This document shows positions 27,153 to 35,239 of a stretch of DNA of 64,000 bases, piece by piece. The position numbers were made by a program, and so were the translations under genes. A model generated the notes under the pieces. The model was not told where the DNA came from. It did no database searches and saw only the letters and a program-made list of their open reading frames with translations. Within the stretch, counting starts at the first letter, position 1; every line of letters starts with the position of its first letter. This DNA is from Algoriphagus sp. (GTDB lineage Bacteria; Bacteroidota; Bacteroidia; Cytophagales; Cyclobacteriaceae), in NCBI GenBank assembly GCA_021298245.1, contig JAJTDZ010000004.1:1-64000 (forward strand). Direction: 5' to 3'.

Positions 27153-27892
27153 AAATCTCATGTGTTGCCGTAGATGATGAACCCTTAGCCCTAGGTCTTT
27201 TGGGCAAATTTATAGAGCAAACCCCATTTTTAGACTTACAAGCAAAATTTTCAAGTGCCATTGAAGCCCTAGCCTATGTCAATCAACACGAGATTCAATT
27301 GGTGTTCCTTGATATTCAAATGCCCGATCTTTCCGGAATGGAATTGGCAAGGATTCTTGATGGCAAGAAAAATACCAGCCCTCCAAGAATTATTTTTTGT
27401 ACTGCCTACCATCAATTTGCTATAGAAGGCTACAAAGTAGATGCTTTGGATTACCTATTGAAGCCCTACAGCTATGAGGATTTTCTTAGCGCTGCCACCA
27501 AGGCCTACCACTTTTTTGGTGCCAAGGAAAATACCACAACTTCCAGATCCGAGGCATCAAGACCAAACGCAGAGTATATCTTCTTAAAAGTGGAATACCA
27601 GCTTGTCAAGGTGGTACTCCAAGACATTACCCATGTAGAGGCCTACAAGGACTATGTAAAGGTCCATATCACTTCAAAAAAGCATCCCTTACTCACCCTT
27701 ACCAGCATGAAAAATATGGAAGAATTGCTTCCATCCGATCAATTCATGCGCGTACATCGCTCCTATATCGTGGCCTTAAACAAAATAGATTCGGTCTCAA
27801 AAAACACCATACAGATTGGGGATCAACATATTGCAGTGGGCGATCTCTACAAAGAACAATTTGCGGACTTTCTCAGTCGCTGGATGAAGTAA
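27149..27892 (+). CDS. LytTR-family response regulator
   Basis: 247 residues. Receiver domain with acidic pocket VAVDDEP, phospho-acceptor Asp in LVFLDIQMPDLSG, and the switch residues in FCTAYHQFA and DYLLKPYS. A linker follows (residues about 125-145), then a LytTR DNA-binding domain (IFLKVEYQLVKV, THVEAYKDYVKVHI, MRVHRSYIVALNKI). Partner of the preceding kinase; LytTR proteins usually activate adjacent or distant membrane genes. The divergent TonB receptor is a plausible target. Confidence 0.93.
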   Translation: MKISCVAVDDEPLALGLLGKFIEQTPFLDLQAKFSSAIEALAYVNQHEIQLVFLDIQMPDLSGMELARILDGKKNTSPPRIIFCTAYHQFAIEGYKVDALDYLLKPYSYEDFLSAATKAYHFFGAKENTTTSRSEASRPNAEYIFLKVEYQLVKVVLQDITHVEAYKDYVKVHITSKKHPLLTLTSMKNMEELLPSDQFMRVHRSYIVALNKIDSVSKNTIQIGDQHIAVGDLYKEQFADFLSRWMK

Positions 27893-27928
27893 TTGGCAAG
27901 GGTCTCTAAAGAGTTGAGGTAAAAGAAT

Positions 27929-28555
27929 TCAATACAAATCCTCCATTTTTCCAAGGCCTTCACGAAGGCATTTTACCTCATCTCCCGTACAATCCACTAC
28001 CGTAGAGGGTACATAAGACCCTTGTCCTCCATCTATGACCAAGTCTACGAGATGTTGGTATTTTTCAAAAATCAATTCCGGATTGGTGCTGTATTCCAAG
28101 GGTAGTCCTTCGTTTATTAGAGAAGTAGAAAGGATGGGATGCCCCAATTCTTCTACTATGGCACGTGGTATTTTATGGTCTGGGACCCGAATACCTACGG
28201 TTCTCTTGCCGCTATGCAGCATTTTTGGAACTTGGGAACTTGCCTCCAAAATAAAGGTAAAGGGTCCAGGAAGCCCTTTTTTCATCAACTTAAACACGGG
28301 CTTTGGAATCACTCGCGTATATAGCGCAAGATGACTTAAATCGGCACAGACGATAGAGAAATTATGCTTTTTCGGATTGATTCCCTTGATCCTACAAATT
28401 TTCTCTACTGCTTTTTGCAGGGTAATGTCACAACCAATCCCATACACCGTGTCGGTGGGGTAGATAATGACACCACCTGCCCTCAATACTTCAGCTACCT
28501 GCTGTACCCGACGAGGGTCAGGATTTTCTTGGTAAAGCTTCAGGAATTCAGCCAT
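27929..28555 (-). CDS. L-threonylcarbamoyladenylate synthase (Sua5/YrdC family)
   Basis: 208 residues, YrdC domain only. Motifs: GGVIIYPTDTVYGIGCD, ICRIKGINPKKHNFS, LPGPFTFILEAS, KRTVGIRVPDH and LSTSLINEG (STSAN-like). The enzyme makes threonylcarbamoyl-AMP for t6A37 modification of ANN-decoding tRNAs. The start at 28555 (MAEFLKLYQEN) overlaps the upstream Nudix gene by 8 bases; an ATG four codons upstream (28567) would extend the overlap. A YciO-like paralogue is possible. Confidence 0.88.
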   Translation of the reverse strand: MAEFLKLYQENPDPRRVQQVAEVLRAGGVIIYPTDTVYGIGCDITLQKAVEKICRIKGINPKKHNFSIVCADLSHLALYTRVIPKPVFKLMKKGLPGPFTFILEASSQVPKMLHSGKRTVGIRVPDHKIPRAIVEELGHPILSTSLINEGLPLEYSTNPELIFEKYQHLVDLVIDGGQGSYVPSTVVDCTGDEVKCLREGLGKMEDLY

Positions 28556-28973
28556 TTTCCGCCACATTTTCCTTGATGAATTGCTCCCAGCGTAAGTCCA
28601 CCTCCTTCACTACGGGTAGGTCTGCTGGCGCCCATGCAAGTTGAAAAAGCTGCCCTTTCTCTAACCAGGCCACCTGGGAATGCTCCTGTGGCAGCACCTT
28701 ACCCGACTTCCAGCTAGCTAGAAAAGGTAGTAAGAGGATGTTTTTTGAAGGGTAGCAGTATTTTACCGGGGTCAAAGGCAGGAGAAGTTCAATACCGATT
28801 GCCAACTCTTCTTGAATCTCGCGGACCAAACATGCCTGTGGGTCTTCTCTAGGTTCCACCTTACCCCCTGGGAATTCCCACATACCCGGCAACTCCATGC
28901 CCTGAGATCTTTGGGCAGCAAATAATTTCCCTTGATGAAAAAGCACCATGCAGGTGACAGGAAGGTAAAGCAT
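28548..28973 (-). CDS. MutT-like Nudix hydrolase
   Basis: 141 residues. The Nudix box is complete: GGKVEPREDPQACLVREIQEEL, fitting GX5EX7REUXEEXGU. The N-terminus TCMVLFHQGKLFAAQRS and MWEFPGGKVE are typical of MutT/8-oxo-dGTP diphosphatase. It probably cleans oxidised nucleotides, although other (d)NTP substrates are possible. It is coupled to the Sua5 gene by overlap. Confidence 0.85.
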   Translation of the reverse strand: MLYLPVTCMVLFHQGKLFAAQRSQGMELPGMWEFPGGKVEPREDPQACLVREIQEELAIGIELLLPLTPVKYCYPSKNILLLPFLASWKSGKVLPQEHSQVAWLEKGQLFQLAWAPADLPVVKEVDLRWEQFIKENVAENG

Positions 28974-29123
28974 AAGTTAAGTTAAATAATTCTTGACACT
29001 CTACCAAGGTCAAAGGATGCTCCTCCTTACTCTCCTCTGACAAAGAGGGGATCTACACGGCCTCGCCAATCATGGATATGCCTGTGCCAGTACGGGAATA
29101 GGAATTTGTAAAAGTATATTTCC

Positions 29124-29131
29124 TATTTTTG
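29124..29131 (+). promoter_or_regulatory. Candidate -7 box very close to the mltG start
   Basis: TATTTTTG matches TAnnTTTG exactly and ends 6 bp before the ATG at 29138. A TTTG lies 15 bp upstream, which is short of the usual spacing. If used, the transcript would be nearly leaderless. Confidence 0.35.
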
Positions 29132-29137
29132 TTGGCT

Positions 29138-30181
29138 ATGGAATTAAAAAAAGGTAAAAAATTTCTCTTAGTTCTTCTGGTGGCTGGTTCGGTCTTGGTC
29201 ATCTCCATGACTTTCTACTTTTACCAAGTTTTTTTTAGTGCCAATGCCTTAATCGATCAAGAGGAACCCTACCTTCTAAAAATTCCTTCGGGTTCAGACT
29301 ACCCTGCTGTAGTAAATTCTCTATACGAAGAAAAGGTGATCAACGATGCCCTTAGTTTTGGATTTGTAGCCAAAGTTTTGGGATACCAAGAAGCGGTGAA
29401 GCCTGGTTTATATAGGGTTGATCCCAAAATGAATAATTTGGATCTGGTTAGAATGCTAAGATCCGGAAACCAGGTCCCTGTCAAAGTGACTTTCAATACC
29501 ATACGAACCAAAGAGGATTTGGCTGAAAAAATAACTTCCCGATTGGAAGTTCCCAAAGAACAGGTTTTAGCCCTACTTCAAGATTCAGTTTACATCAGAA
29601 AGTTTGGCTTTGAGGAAGAAACTATCCTGAGCATGTTTATCCCCAATACCTACGAGCTGTGGTGGAACACCAGTGCGGAAGGCTTAATAGATCGGATGCA
29701 TACCGAGTACCAAAACTTCTGGACAGAAGAGCGAAAGCAAAAAGCAGAGGCCTTGGGACTCCAACAGCAGGAGGTAAGCACCCTAGCCTCTATCGTGCAG
29801 GCAGAAAGTCAAAAAGCAGACGAGCGGCCAAGAATTGCAGGGGTATACCTCAATCGCCTTCGTATGGGCATGGCCTTGCAAGCAGACCCTACCTTGGTAT
29901 TTGCAGTAGGGGACTTTACCCTGAAAAGGGTACTCAATATTCACAAGGAAATTGATAGCCCTTACAATACCTACAAATATACGGGGTTACCTCCTGGTCC
30001 CATCAATCTCCCAGATGTCAATTCCTTGGATGCCGTATTAAATGCAGAAAAACACGAATACTTATATTTCTGCGCCAAAGAGGATTTTTCGGGCTACCAT
30101 TCCTTCGCTGAGAGTTATGCGGAGCATTTGCAAAATGCCAACCGCTACCAGCGGGCTCTGAACGCCGCTAACATTTACTGA
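29138..30181 (+). CDS. mltG: Endolytic transglycosylase MltG
   Basis: 347 residues. One N-terminal membrane helix (FLLVLLVAGSVLVISMTFYF), then a LysM-like subdomain (YLLKIPSGSDYPAVVNSLYEEKVI) and the YceG/MltG catalytic domain with the active-site Glu in ASIVQAESQKADERPRIAGVYLNRL, followed by LQADPTLVFAVGD, PYNTYKYTGLPPGPI and YLYFCAKEDFSGYHSFA. It cuts nascent peptidoglycan strands and sets glycan length. The ATG at 29138 is preferred over an in-frame TTG nine bases earlier. One base separates it from the thioesterase gene. Confidence 0.93.
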   Translation: MELKKGKKFLLVLLVAGSVLVISMTFYFYQVFFSANALIDQEEPYLLKIPSGSDYPAVVNSLYEEKVINDALSFGFVAKVLGYQEAVKPGLYRVDPKMNNLDLVRMLRSGNQVPVKVTFNTIRTKEDLAEKITSRLEVPKEQVLALLQDSVYIRKFGFEEETILSMFIPNTYELWWNTSAEGLIDRMHTEYQNFWTEERKQKAEALGLQQQEVSTLASIVQAESQKADERPRIAGVYLNRLRMGMALQADPTLVFAVGDFTLKRVLNIHKEIDSPYNTYKYTGLPPGPINLPDVNSLDAVLNAEKHEYLYFCAKEDFSGYHSFAESYAEHLQNANRYQRALNAANIY

Positions 30182-30182
30182 C

Positions 30183-30590
30183 ATGTTTACATCCAAAACC
30201 CAAATCCGTGTGCGTTATGCAGAAACCGACCAAATGGGGTACGTGTATTACGGGAATTACGCCATGTACTTTGAGGTTGCCCGTGTAGAAGCCATGAGAT
30301 CCGTAGGATTTTCTTACCGAGAAATGGAGGAAAGTGGCATACTTATGCCAGTTTTAGAAAATCACATCACTTACCTCAAGCCAGGGAAATACGATGATTT
30401 GCTCAGCATCCATACGGTCATTCCTGCACTTCCCGGTGTAAAAATTAGATTTGAATACCAGGTGAGTAACGAGTCGGGTGAACAAATTGCCCGAGGCTGG
30501 ACCAGCTTGGCTTTTCTGAAAAAAGAAAGTCAGCAGCCTACGCGACCCCCTAAAAATTTACTGGAAGTGTTGGCACCCTTTTTCAACTAA
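30183..30590 (+). CDS. YbgC/FadM-type acyl-CoA thioesterase
   Basis: 135-residue single hotdog-fold protein. The 4-hydroxybenzoyl-CoA thioesterase-type motif RYAETDQMGYVYYGNYAMYFE carries the catalytic Asp/Tyr region; EARV... MRSVGFSYREMEE follows. It hydrolyses acyl-CoA or acyl-ACP. It starts one base after the mltG stop, in the same transcript as mltG and yihY. Confidence 0.88.
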   Translation: MFTSKTQIRVRYAETDQMGYVYYGNYAMYFEVARVEAMRSVGFSYREMEESGILMPVLENHITYLKPGKYDDLLSIHTVIPALPGVKIRFEYQVSNESGEQIARGWTSLAFLKKESQQPTRPPKNLLEVLAPFFN

Positions 30591-30604
30591 ACCTTCTTTC
30601 GGAG

Positions 30605-31579
30605 ATGAAGGAAAAAATTTCAAAGTGGAGAATTAGGCTACAGCTCAAAGCCAGGCTGTTGAAAAAAATTCACTTTGGAACCCGAAGCAAAAATCTTTAC
30701 GATGTGCTTCGCATTTTTATCCAACAGCTCAAAAAAGACGACATCACCGAGCGGGCAGGATCCATGGCCTTTAGCTACACCATCGCTTTATTTCCTTTGC
30801 TCCTTTTTTTGCTTAATCTGGTTCCTTACCTGCAACTGTTTTTCCCCATGGTGACTACCGAAAACATCCTAGGATTTGTAGAAGGGATTATGCCTGAAGA
30901 AGTCTTTGCTAGCATTTCCTCTACCCTACTGGATATTGTGTCAAAACCACGACAAAGCCTACTTTCCTTGGGTTTTTTCTTTGCACTGTATGCCTCTACC
31001 CAGGGAGTTGTCTCCATGATGAATTCCTTCAATGCAGTGTATAAAACCAAGGAAAATCGGGGATGGTTGGCCAGTCGAACCATTGCCGTATTTATTGTCC
31101 TAGCGCTGGTATTTACCATCATTGCAGCCAGTACCGTCATGATCATTGGAGAGTATTGGCTCAATGACCTACAGGAAAAATTTCTTCTATCTAGTGGAAT
31201 TTTGATTTCTCTATTTAACGCGCTGAAATTCCTGGTGCTCTTGTCTGTTTTCTACATGACTTCCGCATTGATATTTCGCTTGGCACCGGCCATCCACGAC
31301 AAATGGAACTTCTTTTCAACAGGAGCTCAGCTTGCAGGCTTCCTGATCACGCTTTCCTTTTATTCCTTTATTTTTTACTTAGAAAATTTTGCCAGCTACA
31401 ATAAGCTCTACGGATCCATAGGTACGGTGATCGCCTTGATGCTGTGGTTATACCTCACTTCCGTCATTGTTTTGGTCTGCTTTGAAGTCAATGTAAGTTT
31501 TGATTTGGCGGAGGAAAAGCAGAGAGAACGAGAGCAGCGAAAAGCTTTTTTTGGACGTAAAGCGAATCAAAAAACTTGA
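30605..31579 (+). CDS. YihY/BrkB family inner membrane protein
   Basis: 324 residues with about six membrane helices. Family marks: TERAGSMAFSYTIALFPLLLFLLNLVPYL near residue 45, GFFFALYASTQGVVSMMNSFN, FRLAPAIHDKW, and LENFASYNKLYGSIGTVIALMLWLYLTS near the end, then a charged tail. Once misnamed ribonuclease BN; the transport function is unproven. Third gene of the mltG-thioesterase-yihY transcript. Confidence 0.88.
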   Translation: MKEKISKWRIRLQLKARLLKKIHFGTRSKNLYDVLRIFIQQLKKDDITERAGSMAFSYTIALFPLLLFLLNLVPYLQLFFPMVTTENILGFVEGIMPEEVFASISSTLLDIVSKPRQSLLSLGFFFALYASTQGVVSMMNSFNAVYKTKENRGWLASRTIAVFIVLALVFTIIAASTVMIIGEYWLNDLQEKFLLSSGILISLFNALKFLVLLSVFYMTSALIFRLAPAIHDKWNFFSTGAQLAGFLITLSFYSFIFYLENFASYNKLYGSIGTVIALMLWLYLTSVIVLVCFEVNVSFDLAEEKQREREQRKAFFGRKANQKT

Positions 31580-31686
31580 ATCGAATTAAATCCTCATCTC
31601 TATACTTCAAATTTTTAGGGATAGGAATGGGAGTTGAAATTTTTATCGATAAAAAGAGAGGAATACAAATAAAAAGAGGAAAAGGG

Positions 31687-31718
31687 TTTGGCTAAAAAAG
31701 TTAAAGCAACTACTTTTG
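31687..31718 (+). promoter_or_regulatory. Promoter of tRNA-Ser
   Basis: TTTG at 31687-31690, exactly 20 bp spacer, TACTTTTG at 31711-31718. This is a full match to the Bacteroidetes primary sigma consensus, 30 bp before the tRNA 5' end. Confidence 0.8.
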
Positions 31719-31748
31719 TCCTCTCAATTCAGCATCGACAATTTACCC

Positions 31749-31833
31749 AGAGGAGTGGCAGAGTGGTCGATCGCGGCGGTCTTGAAAACCGTTGTACCGA
31801 GAGGTACCGGGGGTTCGAATCCCTCCTCCTCTG
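31749..31833 (+). tRNA. tRNA-Ser (anticodon UGA)
   Basis: Cloverleaf with a long variable arm. The acceptor stem pairs AGAGGAG (31749-31755) with CTCCTCT (31826-31832), discriminator G at 31833. The anticodon loop CTTGAAA is at 31781-31787 with TGA at 31783-31785; the T loop is GTTCGAATCC. The gene does not encode a full CCA. It has its own promoter and a terminator. Confidence 0.95.
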
Positions 31834-31840
31834 CACATTC

Positions 31841-31869
31841 AACCCTTCCATCGCTTGGAAGGGTTTTTT
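31841..31869 (+). terminator. Intrinsic terminator of tRNA-Ser
   Basis: 9-bp stem AACCCTTCC / GGAAGGGTT with a 7-base loop and a T run, 8 bp after the tRNA. Confidence 0.9.
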
Positions 31870-32218
31870 TATAAGGAAGAAGCCACAAATTTTCTTTTAA
31901 TGATTTACTCCCCATTTCTAAAGGCTTAGCCCCAGTATTATTTTTTGAATAGGCAACTGATAAAAATAAACAAACCCTTCCATAAGAATTCATTTTGGGG
32001 GTTGTAGCTTATGCAAATAATTGGTTTAGTTTGGAAAATTTAAAATAAATAATCAGATTAGCTTTTATTGTAAGAACAAAAAAATCTATTACATATAAAA
32101 AGTTACATATTGTGTTGTTTTTATTCCTTATTGCAACTCACACCTGTACTTACCTAAAGATGTTTACATAAAATATTACCTTTTGATTTAAGAACACTCC
32201 AGATAAAAATTAAATCTC
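31870..32218. other. AT-rich intergenic region upstream of the first kinase gene
   Basis: No gene seen on either strand. Only a near-consensus TACCTTTTG (one extra base) about 35 bp before the kinase start was noticed. No integrase, tRNA fragment or att-like repeat is present. Confidence 0.5.
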
Positions 32219-33652
32219 ATGAACCCCTATCAACTAACAGCAGGTCATCTTTTACACGATAGATATTCCATCCTAAAAACGCTTGGCCAAGGAGGATTTG
32301 GAATTACTTACCTCGCGCTTGACAATAAATTACACCAAGAGGTTTGTATCAAAGAATTGTTTATCTCAGGTAGCAGTACCCGGGGCACTAACATGACCGT
32401 ACAATCTCAAGGGGGTTCTGATTTTTCATTTTCAGAATTTGTAGATCGTTTTATCCAGGAAGCGAGGCAGCTGGCAAAATTTCAACATCCTAACATCGTG
32501 AGGGTGATGGATATTTTTGAGGAAAATGACACTGCCTATTCTGTTATGGAATTTGTCAAGGGCGAGACCTTGAAAGAAAAAATTCAACGAGAAGGAGCTC
32601 TTGAGGAAAAAGATTCTAAGGCACTGATCAATCAACTATTGGACGCTGTGAGCATGGTGCATGACAAAGGTATGCTCCATAGAGATATCAAGCCTGATAA
32701 TATATTAATTACCCCAGAAGGCCGAGTAGTATTAATTGATTTTGGATCGGCTAGAGAATTTGCTGAAGGTAAGACAAGCAACCAAACGGCCATGGTCACC
32801 CCTGGCTATGCTCCCCCTGAGCAATATTCTGAAAGAGCCAAAAGAGGGCCATTTACAGATATTTATGCCTTAGGTGCCACCCTATATTTCTTAATGACAG
32901 GTGAAAAACCCATTGCTTCTACAGATCGAAGCTTTGAAGAGCTTACTCCCCCGCAGCAGCTCAATCCCAAGGTAAGCAATCAGCTATCAAGTACCATTTT
33001 AAAAGCCATGGAGCTTAGACCAGATCAGCGGTACCAAAAAGTAGCTGAGGTCAAAGAAGCTATCAATTCAGCATCCGGCATGGAAGCTCCAAAAGTTTCT
33101 AAAGCCAAAGCTTCTCCTAAAGCAAAAGTTGATCCGGAAAAAACAGCGATAGCATCCGAAAGTCCTACTACCGTCATCCAAGAAAAGCCAAGCAATCCAA
33201 CCGTAATTCAAGAAAAAACTCCTACAAGCCCACCTCCCCCTACAACTCCTCCTCCCTATAACCCCTACCTATATAAACCAAAAAGTAACAATACTTGGAT
33301 TATAGTAGTCGTTATTGTGGGCTTTATTTTTGTTGTAGGCGCAATCACCACGGCTGTGGTTTTATTTTCTAGCGCTTATGACGACAGCTCCTATACCTAC
33401 CCTGATTATTCGGATTCCAATGATGCCACGGAGGAATGCTTAGACTGCTACGAAGAAACTGACCCTTACATGGCTGAATTTGATTGTGGAGATGGGACTA
33501 CTATTAACAGTGATTATGTCAATGATGGAGAATGCGATTGCTATTCCTGTGAAGATGAAGCTGAATTGTGGAGATGCGGCAGTGGAGAAACAATCCCAGT
33601 TTCCTACCTCTATGACGAAGACTGCGATTGTTCCGACTGTTCAGACGAATGA
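32219..33652 (+). CDS. Transmembrane Ser/Thr protein kinase with a Cys/Asp-rich C-terminal repeat
   Basis: 477 residues. Kinase domain residues about 14-285: GQGGFGITYLA (P loop), VCIKELF (Lys), LHRDIKPDNIL (catalytic loop), IDFGSAREF (DFG), TPGYAPPEQYS (APE). A Lys/Pro/Thr-rich linker (290-355) holds EKTAIAS, TTVIQEK and PTVIQEK. One membrane helix at about 359-383. The outside tail holds two 25-residue repeats (423-447 and 453-477) of the form CGxGxTI...Y..D..CDC..C.DE, recalling the acidic end of LDL-receptor class A modules but with four cysteines each. It faces the caspase/FHA operon convergently and probably belongs to the same system. Confidence 0.9.
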   Translation: MNPYQLTAGHLLHDRYSILKTLGQGGFGITYLALDNKLHQEVCIKELFISGSSTRGTNMTVQSQGGSDFSFSEFVDRFIQEARQLAKFQHPNIVRVMDIFEENDTAYSVMEFVKGETLKEKIQREGALEEKDSKALINQLLDAVSMVHDKGMLHRDIKPDNILITPEGRVVLIDFGSAREFAEGKTSNQTAMVTPGYAPPEQYSERAKRGPFTDIYALGATLYFLMTGEKPIASTDRSFEELTPPQQLNPKVSNQLSSTILKAMELRPDQRYQKVAEVKEAINSASGMEAPKVSKAKASPKAKVDPEKTAIASESPTTVIQEKPSNPTVIQEKTPTSPPPPTTPPPYNPYLYKPKSNNTWIIVVVIVGFIFVVGAITTAVVLFSSAYDDSSYTYPDYSDSNDATEECLDCYEETDPYMAEFDCGDGTTINSDYVNDGECDCYSCEDEAELWRCGSGETIPVSYLYDEDCDCSDCSDE

Positions 33653-33764
33653 TGGTTGGAGCCCACCTTTGTCTAGATAGGTTGCCATGGTATTTACTTT
33701 AGAATAATTTGGAAAGGGATTAGAAGCCAGGATATTTTCTAGTCTTAAATAAAATATTCGAAAA

Positions 33765-33798
33765 AAAACGTTTCCGGTTTTTGGGAACGTTTTTTTTA
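33765..33798 (+). terminator. Intrinsic terminator after the first kinase gene
   Basis: Stem AAAACGTTTCC / GGGAACGTTTT with a short loop, then T8; flanked by A8 on the left, so it could work in both directions. Confidence 0.8.
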
Positions 33799-33919
33799 TG
33801 ATTAAAAATGAAAGCCCCCTTAACTAAAAAAGGATTATAGGCTGGAGTTCTCCTTAGTCTAATCTCCTTTTCCACCTTAGCCTTTGACGAAGCAAAGTGC
33901 CAAGGTCCTCCTGGAAGTT

Positions 33920-33949
33920 AAACCAATAAGTTGAATATGATATTGGTTT
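33920..33949 (-). terminator. Hairpin at the 3' end of the caspase/FHA operon
   Basis: Perfect 9-bp inverted repeat AAACCAATA / TATTGGTTT, 12-base loop, overlapping the stop of the last kinase gene. The T tract after it is weak, so it may stabilise the transcript end rather than terminate alone. Confidence 0.45.
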
Positions 33950-35165
33950 ATTTTGGTATAATAGAATCATATCTTCGGCTTCTACGATATGAATTAATAG
34001 CATTAATAGTATCTTGTCTGGCTATTTCTTCATAAGCAGTCGCAATTGAATCTTGTCTGGCTATTTCTTCAAGAGTAGCCTCAATCGCAGCCGCAGTCGC
34101 AATTGAATCTTGCTTAGCTTGTTCTTCATAGGGGGTACTTTCTCCTCCTTCTCTTTTCATTATAAAGAAAAAAATAAGGAAAAAAAGAACTATACCCGCC
34201 CCAATTAGAAAAGTTTTATTTGATTTGCTTTTTTGGGTTTCTTTCTTTTCTGGAATTGATTTTTCGGTAACAGCCTTGCTTGTTAGCTGAGGCTCTTCAA
34301 TAGAAATTCTTTCTTTACCCTCCCCAGTACTTTTCACATCGATTTGTGTGGAATCCGAATCTACTATTCTTGAGCTGGATGGCGATTCCAGGTCTTGTTT
34401 TAGCTCTGTGGAACTGCTGTATCGATTCAAAGCCTCTTTTTCCGTGGCCCGCTGAATGATCCTATCCCAAGATGTATTGGTTTCGGCCAAGCGCTCCGTT
34501 ACAATCTTGGTTTGCAACTGAAAATTGGATAGGGTCTTGGTATCGTAAGGCTTCTTGCCGGTTACCATCTGCCAAAGCACCACGCCCAAGGAGTAAATGT
34601 CGGATTGTGCCGTGACACTCTTGGTCTCCGTGATCTGCTCCGGACTCATGTACATGGGTGTACCCATTTGCATACCTGTACCCGTTTGGGTATACTCGGC
34701 AGCATTTGCATCCGTGTTTTTGGCAATCCCAAAATCCATCAACTTCACCTTTCCCTTTTTGTCAATCATAAAGTTGGAAGGCTTGATGTCTCTGTGAACC
34801 ATCTTCTGCTCATGCACATAACCCACCGCATCCAGCATCTGAGAAAAGATTTCCCTCACCTCATTATCCGGAAGGGCTCCCTTGCGATCCAAGTATTCTT
34901 TGAGGGTCTCTCCTTTCACGTATTCCATCACAAAGGCAACCGTATCCCCTTCGTCAATCAAATCGGACACCCGAATCACGTGGGGATGGGACATGCGAAA
35001 CATGCTCCTTGCTTCAGCTAAAAAACGCTTTTTGATGTTTTCGTTGGACACAAATTCCTTCTTAAGCATTTTCACCGCTACCTCCGTATGGAATTTGTGA
35101 TCTTCTGCCAGGTGCACTATCGCCATGCCTCCCTCGCCTAGTATGGATTTTAAAGTGTAGTTCAT
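33948..35165 (-). CDS. Transmembrane Ser/Thr protein kinase with a low-complexity C-terminal tail
   Basis: 405 residues. Kinase domain at residues 5-255: GEGGMAIVHLA, VAVKMLKKEF, VHRDIKPSNFM, MDFGIAKN, GTPMYMSPEQI. The linker contains DSTQIDV, a candidate phospho-Thr site. One membrane helix (TFLIGAGIVLFFLIFFFIM, about 319-337), then a tail with 13-residue repeats (QDSIATAYEEIAR type). The first 218 residues are almost identical to the neighbouring kinase, showing recent duplication or gene conversion, whereas the tails are unrelated. Last gene of the seven-gene leftward operon; 74 bp after the upstream kinase gene. Confidence 0.9.
   Translation of the reverse strand: MNYTLKSILGEGGMAIVHLAEDHKFHTEVAVKMLKKEFVSNENIKKRFLAEARSMFRMSHPHVIRVSDLIDEGDTVAFVMEYVKGETLKEYLDRKGALPDNEVREIFSQMLDAVGYVHEQKMVHRDIKPSNFMIDKKGKVKLMDFGIAKNTDANAAEYTQTGTGMQMGTPMYMSPEQITETKSVTAQSDIYSLGVVLWQMVTGKKPYDTKTLSNFQLQTKIVTERLAETNTSWDRIIQRATEKEALNRYSSSTELKQDLESPSSSRIVDSDSTQIDVKSTGEGKERISIEEPQLTSKAVTEKSIPEKKETQKSKSNKTFLIGAGIVLFFLIFFFIMKREGGESTPYEEQAKQDSIATAAAIEATLEEIARQDSIATAYEEIARQDTINAINSYRRSRRYDSIIPK
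34011..34128. repeat. Short intragenic tandem repeat in the kinase tail
   Basis: A 22-bp unit occurs at 34011-34032 and, identical, at 34050-34071 (39-bp period, 13 codons); a diverged copy lies at 34107-34128. It encodes repeats of an Ile-Ala-Arg-Gln-Asp-Ser-type sequence. Copy number may change by slippage without shifting the frame. Confidence 0.7.
34511..35165. repeat. Long direct repeat, copy 1 (kinase catalytic region)
   Basis: About 655 bp nearly identical to 36241-36895, in the same orientation, 1.7 kb apart. Differences are mostly third-position changes (for example ccgtgtttttgg against ctaacgtttta). Homologous recombination between copies would delete one kinase gene's tail or fuse the two genes. 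Confidence 0.85.
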
Positions 35166-35239
35166 GTTAAAAATATCTTAGTTCTTCAAACTTCTATTGA
35201 TAATAAGGAGCTTTATTGTTTAAATTAAATTCTTACACT

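Noticed and set aside
31688-31993. Open frames on both strands across the tRNA-Ser gene
   Set aside because: They read through a perfect tRNA cloverleaf and its terminator; no protein features.
34011-34128. CRISPR-like direct repeats
   Set aside because: They are in-frame coding repeats with 39-bp period inside a kinase tail, without spacers of constant length or cas genes.
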